DNA from: Camellia lanceoleosa
Lineage: Eukaryota; Streptophyta; Magnoliopsida; Ericales; Theaceae
Reading direction: 5' to 3'
Assembly (NCBI GenBank): GCA_025200525.1
Contig: CM045759.1
Span: forward strand, 434,001 to 498,000
DNA: 64,000 bases
Shown here: positions 11,801-20,800 of the stretch, piece by piece
Layout of the letters: every line of letters begins with the position of its first letter
How positions within the stretch are numbered: the first letter of the stretch is position 1
The notes under the pieces: model-generated
Databases searched by the model: none
Told to the model about the DNA's origin: nothing
Seen by the model: the letters and a program-made list of their open reading frames with translations, nothing else
Position numbers and translations under genes: made by a program

Positions 11801-14800
11801 CCATACAGAAGTGGATAGGACTCAGCCAAGGACGTCAAGCCCACCCAAACATCCTCTTAAAATTTGACCATTTCCCCATTATCCACTCTTAGAGAAATTA
11901 ATCGGGACCAAACTGGATAAATTTAAGAAATGGACTTCCAAGGAGCACGCCCGCTACCCCTCGAGACTACCTAAGAGTCCCTACCATTAACCTGAATCCC
12001 ATATTTACTTTTAATAACCGCATGCCATAATGAACCACACTCATTGGGGAATCGCCATAACCACTTGCCTAATAGAGCCATGGTTCTTGCCACTATATTA
12101 CCAATGGCCAAATCCCCTTTCTCCTTAGATAAGGACACCGTTTCCCAGTTCACCAAATGATCCTTCCTTCCCTCGTCTTTTCCTTCCCATAGAAAATCTC
12201 TCATTGACTGTTCAATGGATTTTGCTACCTTGACTGGAATCTTAAACACAAACATGAAATAAATTGGAATCCCACTTTGCATTGTCTTAACCAGAGTGTA
12301 CCTACCCCTACGGGATAGTAAAGCCCTACTCCATCCTAATCTCTTTCCTATTTTTTTCACAACTGGATTCCAAAACACTTCACCCCTTGGGTTACCTCCT
12401 AGCGGAAGCCCCAAATACTTCATCGGAAATGTCTCTATACCACACCCAAGTAACTCAACCACTCTCTGAATCAAACTTGAATCAATATTAATACCTGCAA
12501 CCCTACTCTTCTCTAAATTTACCCTAAGACTAGAGAGCAGCCCAAAAAGCCTAACCACCGAAAAGAGATTCACCATTTGACTCTCGTCCCCCTCAAAGAA
12601 GAAAATAGTGTCATCCGCAAACTGCAGATGTGTCACACCAATCTTATCTCTACCGACCTGTAAACCTTCAAACCGACCAACCTCTTTAGCCCTATCCACC
12701 ATCCTTCCTAACACATCCGCTACCATGATGAAGAGAAAAAGAGATAAAGGATCGCCCTGTCTCAACCCTCGAGATGCCTTAAAAGTCTGCCCTAGTTTAT
12801 CATTGACTATCACCGACATATTGCAAGACGCCAAACATCCCCTAATCCAGGACCTCCATCTCTCACCATACCCTTTCCTTTCCATGAGAGAATCCAAAAA
12901 ATGCCAATCTACATTATCATATGCTTTTTCAAAATCTGCCTTAAACACAAGACCTCTGTTTCCGGACTTTCTACACTCCTCAACCACCTCATTCACGACC
13001 AGAACCACAACTAGAATCTGTCTACCTTGCACAAAAGCCCCTTGGGTCGAAGAGATTGTATCCCCTAAAGAAGCCCTCAACCTTTTTGACAAAACCTTTC
13101 CCAAAATCTTGTAGAGTGATTTCACCAAACTAATTGGTCTAAAATCACCAATTCAGATGGCTCCATCCCTCGTAGGAATCAAACAAATAAATGTGACATT
13201 AGCACATAAATTAACCACCCCTGTCTCATAAAATTCCATGAAAACCTTTGCCAAATCACCCTTCATCACCTTCCAACAATCTTGAAAAATTGTAATTGAA
13301 AACCCGTCGGGGCCTGGAGCTTTGTCCCTCTCGCACTAAAAAACTGCATCCTTAATCTCCATTTCCTCAAAAGGCCTCTCTAACCAGATGGCACTTTCTT
13401 GATCAATAGGCCTCCACTCAATCCCTTCTATCCCAGGCCTGACTATCTCATCATTCGAAAACAATTTTGAGTAAAAATCAAAAATCCCTTGGACTATTTG
13501 CTCCTCTGAGTCCACCACTACCCCTAGCCTTACTTCCAACCTCTTAATGAACTTTTTCTTCCTTTTTCCATCCGTAACCCTATAAAAGAATTTTGAACTA
13601 ACATCCCCCCCCCCCTCCCTTAACCACCTCACCTTTGCTTTTTGTGCCCCAAAAATCTGCTCTCTAAGAGTCAACTCTTCCAACTTCACACCTAGCTCCC
13701 TCCTCTCTCTCCTCAAATCCTTGACCTCATTCCCCTGCATCTCCAATGAATCTATCTCCTCCATTCTACCCATAACTTGAAGTTTAGATGATTCCAAATT
13801 TCCAAACACCTCCCTATTCCAAAGCTTTACTCGCTCTTTAATGACCTTCAACTTTCTCATGAATTTAAAACCGTCCCACCCGTGACATCTAGCATTATTC
13901 CACCACCCCGCAAAGTTCTCCTTAAATAAATGATGATCCAACCACATATGCTCAAACCTAAATGAGGCCGGACCCCACCAAAAAGGACAACTCTCGATCA
14001 TAATAGGACAATGATCGGACACCAATCTTGGAAACGCCTCCTGTCTCACATTAGGGAAAACCCCCTCCCAACCCAAAGAAAATAAAAATCTGTCTAGTAT
14101 AGAATATACCTTGCTTTTTCTAAGATTAGACCATGTGAATCTTGCATTAAATAAAGAAGAATCCACCAACTCACATCCTCCAATGAACCCATCAAAATCT
14201 CTCATACTCCTATTGATTCTATCCCCATTAAGCTTCTCTGAAATCTTCCTAACCACATTGAAATCCCCCTTTAAACACCAGTTGGGGTAGCATAATCCAT
14301 ATAATCCACCTAACTCCTCCCACAAAGCCTGTCTCTTAGCGGGGCAATTTGGGCCATATACCCCTGACAACCACCAGACCTCCAGACCTTTCCACTGATG
14401 GTACAAAAGCCCACTTTTTATGCCTAACTCCCCAAACACTTTTAATGAAATTCCTATCACAAGCTTCCACTTTAGTTTCCTAAAAAATGACTATATCAGG
14501 TTGATGCTTCCTCAAAAAATCCCTAATGACCCCCATCTTCTTCCGGGAGCCCAAACTCCTCACATTCCAACTAACAATCTTCATTGAGAAACATTGCCAC
14601 CCCTAACCTCATGTCTCCTGTTATAATTAATTGTGCTCACCAAGTTCCTTAACTCCCTAGCCCCTCTTCTAACCAAAGCCCCTCCCCTTCTAACACACTC
14701 CCCCCTGGAGACACTAAGTTCCTTTCCACTAACCCCCTCCCTCCCATTTAACCTTACTAACCAAAGCCCCATAACTTGAAGCAAATGCTTGAAAAGAGGT

Positions 14801-17800
14801 ACTTCACTTTCCTCAATAGGACAAGACTCATACTTGCTTAACTCCATCAACCAATGCTCTGTTTCAACCTCACTATCCCTCACTCCACTAAAAACACAGC
14901 TTCTCCTGGGCATATGATTAACAGAACCTCTCGCTTAAGCATCATTTACTTGGCCTACAGGAATGTTAGCATTATAGGACACAGGATTAATAGTAGAGCC
15001 AATCATCATGGCTCTGGAAATATCCGGCAAGACTCCTTGATCATCCATTCCCCTAACAGAACCATCATGACCCTGACTCTGAGATGCCCCTACCCCATCC
15101 CCAAGAGAAGAAAAGATTTGACTAGCAGTGTTACCCCTCTCAGATGCTGGAGCTGTGGGATCTTGGATAATAGTGTCATTGACATGATCCATTGTTTCAG
15201 AGACACCCTCGGCCTCCTCATTCTCAACAGTGCCTTGTTTTTAAAGAAATTACACAGCTGAAAATCATACTCTTCTTGATCACCTCCATCGCCTTCTGAA
15301 CCAAAGACAAACTCAGAGCTTGTCTCAGACCCATACATTTCCAAAGCTTACAACACTTCATTAGGCTCGAAACATTCATCATCAACCTTGCGACTCAACA
15401 AATCAACATCGTTCACCTCCTTTATCCTTTCATTGACCCACTCCGCCATATTCCCCTCTGTTTTCTGTAGATCCTTGACAGAACCATTCACGAAATCAGC
15501 TAATCCTAGCTGAATCTCGTCCCTTGTTAGTCGAAACTGATTAGTCCTCGAAGAATTCATCTCGTGATCCACATCCACAGCCTCTTGCACCCTATACGAC
15601 TGCCGACGCTGAGCCTCCTCCTCCCCAATGGATCGTCTCTCCTCTACAAGCAAATCGGGTCGATCAGCATCACGGATCCTCTCTTCCAAACCATGAACCC
15701 CTTTCAATTAACCCACTGGGCCCAAATCAGTTGAATAAACCACATCCACACTTTGAGGCCCAACATTACAATCCATTTGCTGATTATAGATTGGCCCAGC
15801 TCTTGGAGAATACAATCTGGGCCATTGATTCATAAACCTCTGGCCCTTATCATAAAAATCACTTGGGCCCAAAATAAAAGTTGGCCCACTACGCTCCACT
15901 GGCCCAATTGGAACCTCCCTAAGCCCCTTATCCCTTGATCTTCCCTCCATCTCAGCCACCGCACGGGAGCTAACCCCAGCCCTTTCGACTTCTGCACCCC
16001 TTCGATTTTCCCCTTCAAAGCCACCACGTGTCCACTCTGGCTGTCTCTCCCCTTCGTCTTCCTCGTCCCCGGCAAAAGATTCGCCAGGAGACTGTTGCCG
16101 GAAGATCGTTGGTCAAACATCCCCATTCCGTCGCACTGACTTGGACAATGGCTTGAGACGCACCATAGAAGATCGATCTCCCTCCTTGATCTCCATACAA
16201 GCTGGTAGAAAACCACAATCAAAGCACTTTCAATCTTACTTCAAATAGATTTTCTAAAGAGATAGTTCTTCTATACACTTCCAACAAACCACCACATCTT
16301 TGACCTATGTACTGAAATACCTTTTCATTCCAAAGGTACGTGGCAAGTCACAGACTGCAATCCACCCTCTATAAGAGACAATCACCTCTGGTTTAACATG
16401 CTTCACCTCTGACCACTTCTCCAAATTGATCGTCACACCTTTGTTAAAGAACCTCAGTCCCTTGTTTCCAATAAAATTCACTTCCTCTCTATTACTTACC
16501 CAGAATAGAGCTCTATTGATTTGAAATGGCCGAAATGCAATAGACTTCTTTAAATATTTGCTCAATTCCTTTTCAATTTGAGCTCAGTTGCTTGAAAAAT
16601 CACGTCTTACACAGACTACCGCCCGCTCCATATCAGCCCTTAAATTGCCCATTCGATTCTCAGTGAAAAAATCAACAAACTTCCTTTCTCTGTTCACCCC
16701 TATTTTCCTTTCTCAAGCCTTCTCCTTTGTCCCCTTGCTCTGAACTTCTTCTGTAGCTCTAACCCTGGCATCCATACCTATAGTGTTCCTCTTGGGTTCA
16801 TTGCAAATGACTTTATGAAGCATGGTAGCTGTATCCATCCACCCACTACCATTATTCCCCGCCAGAATGATAATGTAGCATTTCTTGACACCTCCTTCCC
16901 ATTTCGACAAATCAACAAAAGCACCCTTACCATTGGTATACTTCTGTAAACAAAACACAGCAGAGCTGTTATGATATTTGCTAAAGAAAGTGCCTCATTT
17001 GTAAAGTTTCCCCACCTACTGTAGAGCTTGCACAGCCCAACTTACACCTCCCAAATCTATCTTCAGAGAGAAGCTTTGTAGTCGATTCCTCTCTATAATC
17101 TCCACTGGACTCCCTTTAGATCTCTTGTCAACCTGGATAATGATTATCTTCCGTTCAATCCTCAATTCTGAGGATAGCTCCCTATACTCTCTCATCCCTC
17201 TCTATGATCCCTACCACTTATTTCTCCTTCTATGCCATCACAATTCTGTGATACACAGTTGCCAAATATTGATTTTAAATAACTATTTATAAAAAATATA
17301 TATGTATAATTTAAAATGATTTGGCAAAAATATGGCACTTTTTGTAGTCGCAAGGTCGCTTTTGAAGTTGCGATTTTGCGCTGAGTTGGCCATATGATAA
17401 CTTTGCAACTTCGCTGTCAAGTTAAAATTGCAGGTAGAACATGCAAATTCACTCCAGGATGAAATCACAAGTTTAACTTGCGATTTCTTGCAATTTCAGG
17501 TTGGCATTTGGCCAACTCATCATAAAATCACAACTTGAAGATTTAAATTTAAAAGACATTGTGACTTCAAGTTGCAATTTAAAAAGTGTTGTAATTTGGC
17601 AAATAGTTTCAAAATCTCAGTATTTTTATAAATAGTTAATTAAAAAACAGTATTTAGCTAAAAGACTCTTGGCGTCGCAGCTTGAAGCTTGAGTATCAAT
17701 GGCACTCCCAAGTTAAGCACCATAGATAAAGTAGTGGCATTCAGGCTTTTATTAGGCCTATTTTAATTTTTTTTTGTTCACCATAAAAGTATTTGAACTT

Positions 17801-20800
17801 GAGAAATGCATTAAAGCAACACCAATTATCTATTACTATGCACAATTGTTAAATTGTGATAATTGTCGTGTATTATTTTTCATTTTTTTCTTCAATTCGG
17901 GAATCCTATTGTGTTGGGGGAAGCCTATTATTTTGCCCTCTGAATTCAACAACCCAAAAGTCAAGTCAAAAAGTCAAAAGGATAACATGGTCATTTTGCT
18001 TGTACTACAATATTTTATAACATATCTTTTCGTAAAAAATCAAAAAGTTGTCCCAAACATACTTTTTTTTTTTCTCTACTTTTTTAGTCAAAAAGTCAAA
18101 AAGTATACTTATATAGCACATCCCAAACAATCACAAAGTGTGAGTACACTAATAAAAAATATAAATATTTTACGACAAGTAAAAATTTAACTTAAAAGGT
18201 GCCAAAAAGAAAGGTGATACCCCAAAACCTTATGCTTCTTGTGTTGATGGCTTATCTTGGGTAAATTTGGTCTTATAAGGGTCTAGGGTCTCAGGTAGTA
18301 TTAGGAATCCTTTATGTGTTTTAAGTTATTATCTGATTTTTTACCCTTAAGATGCAATATGGTAGAGAAAATTGGAGCAGAATTTGCTGCAGATGTCTTT
18401 TAAGCTATTAGTTGCTTTAACATTTCAAATTATTCATGATGGTATATGTATGCTGATTTTGGTGCCAATAATCCCAAATGTATCAGTGAGAATCATCCTG
18501 TTGCTTGACTAGACTATCATTTGTTGGCCAATATATGTCATGTTATGGAACTTGATAAAACAATGGCCTAAATTTGTATAGTAGCCTGCCAATTTTGCAT
18601 AAAAAATGGTGAAACCCCATCTCTCTCTCTCTCTCTCTTATTTTTTACTTAAAGAACTACACCTAGTTTAGTCCTCATTTGATGGGGGTCTGGGAGGGGT
18701 AAATTGGGTACAAATCTAACCTTTGGCATAATTTGCACAAAGTGGCTGCCCTCGAGTATGAACCCACAAACCTCAAGGTTAATAGGCCAAATTTGAACCA
18801 CTGAACCATTGGCTCCCTATGCACATACATGTCTTTGTATGTAAAATGTAAATGAAATTTATTGGCCATGTGAAACTCGAAATCCTAATTTTTCAATTTA
18901 ATAATGAAGCATGATCAATATTTTCTGGAGGACTGATGGGGGAATATGCAAAAACTTATAAGGTCACAGTATGTTATGGGTTCGGGGTTTTGATCTTGAT
19001 TAACTAGTAGCATTAAAGGATCTTGGCATATTAGGAATGTTCTTCATTTCAGTTTATCAACCAGAAAAAATTGAATTTGTTTTTACGTTACTTTTCTTCT
19101 ACAAATTTCTATTTTAATTCCCATGATGAATTCTTCAAGTACTAGGCAGAAAGATGACTTGATGCCTATAAACTGAGATAGATATGACATGGTGAAATGT
19201 TATATGCTGCAGAAATTTTTGTGTCTCATGTAAATCAGGTCTATATTTAGGCCTCACCTCTCTCTCTCTCTCATATCCCCTGGTTTTCCTTTCAAACTTG
19301 CAGCATCATTGTCGATGTTGTGGTCGGACTTTATGTGCTGAACATTCATCAAATCAAATGGTATGAGCTATGTAGAAGTGATATATATGTCTAAACTCAG
19401 TTATATAACTTATTTTATGTATCAAAAAAAGGAAAAAGAAAATCAGTTAATTTCATAGTAGTGCTGCCAGTGGATGGATGTTAATTATGCAATCTTCTCT
19501 TTTCTATTTCTTTTGCTGTTTCAGGCCTTACCACAATTCGGTATTCACTCGTGTGTCAGAGTTTGCTCTGACTGTTTTAATGATGCTTCTGGGTAATTGC
19601 TTCCTACTTTTACTTTATAGTAACTACAATACATTTTACAAATCTCTCTTTGCTTTCTTATTAGTGAAATCTGAGTGGAAACCAAAACCGATTGGTGCGA
19701 TGGTTACACATTTTGTTACTTATAGATGAATTGAGATGTGCTCAGGTTCTTTCTACAACTGTGTGTTGAATGAATAATGAGTTGTTGAATTCTAGATATA
19801 TTGCTCAGTATGCTTTTTTGTTATGGTCGTTGCGGAGGAAACTAGGCTGCATGTGGTGAATGAAATGTCAATATTGACTACCATTTCAAAGATCCTATAT
19901 ACAGAGATGTTGATAAATATATTGGCTGAGTTCAAATATCAAAATTGCAATGAATGAACAAATGATGGATAACCATAACAAACCAACTCCTGTGTCCCAA
20001 TTAGGTTAGGGTCAGCTACATGAATCATTTTTTGCCATCCTACTCTACCAAGGGTTATATGAATTCTTTAGCAGGCTTGGGGGTGCTCAAGCAGTCCAGC
20101 TGCTCCTTGAACGCATGAGAGAGGTAGTTTCCTACGCAGTTTTGGCAACTGGACTCCAAATCCTTGTTGCCCTAGGCTAATTTGGAGCTAGTGTTATAGT
20201 ACTCCTTTGTAACTCTATTATTTGTGCCTGAGAGTGATTGAGGCATGTATTGATGAGTTCAATAGAGAGAGTTTGTGAGATTGAGCATGAGAGACTATTG
20301 TAATTCCTTTAACGAAGATCATAGTGAAACTGTAGTGACTCTGTTGACATGACCCATATTTGGGGTGAACCACATAAATCTTTGTGTGTTGCTTATGTGT
20401 GTGTTTGATCTACTTGCTTTCTCGAATCGTTGTCTGTGCGTGTATGATTGCTTAGGTTCTAGAGGTTTTGTGATTATTCCGCAAGATGCAAGTGTAACTA
20501 CTAAGAAGGCTACTTCATGATAGTGTACTTCAGTCTAAGTTAATTAAGGATGTTACTCATGAGTGAACAAACATTGTAGAAATAGAAAATTACAAATTAC
20601 AAAAAGAATCTCGTAACTAACAAAATTATAACTTCAACCCAACAGACATAAAACCCTATAAAAAATTACATATGCTCTGCATGCGCTTATGATTTCTGTG
20701 TCTTAGACTATCATGTTTGGTAGATAGCTTGATATACATTGTTGGGTCCATTTCCAAACAGCTTAGGCTTTTGGGGAAATTGGTAACTTAACATGATATC

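Larger units (their letters stand above)
11047..17261 (-). mobile_element. Plant L1 LINE, nearly full-length, 5' half of the chimeric insertion
   Basis: The element reads on the minus strand, with ORF1 upstream (about 17200-14581) and ORF2 downstream (14584 to about 11054). The 3' UTR and poly(A) are absent: ORF2 runs to its last residues (FRGIPLF) and then continues straight into RTE sequence. Its 5' border at 17261 abuts the right copy of the 30-bp target duplication. There is no separate duplication around the L1 alone. Confidence 0.75.

Noticed and set aside
12608..13114. 168-codon plus-strand ORF
   Set aside because: It is the antisense shadow of the L1 reverse transcriptase on the minus strand.
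17690..17760. 5S rRNA-like stretch ('gttaagcacc')
   Set aside because: Only about ten bases match. The internal control regions are not present.
18640..18820. tRNA gene
   Set aside because: A- and B-boxes are present but the acceptor and anticodon stems do not pair, and a long unrelated tail follows.
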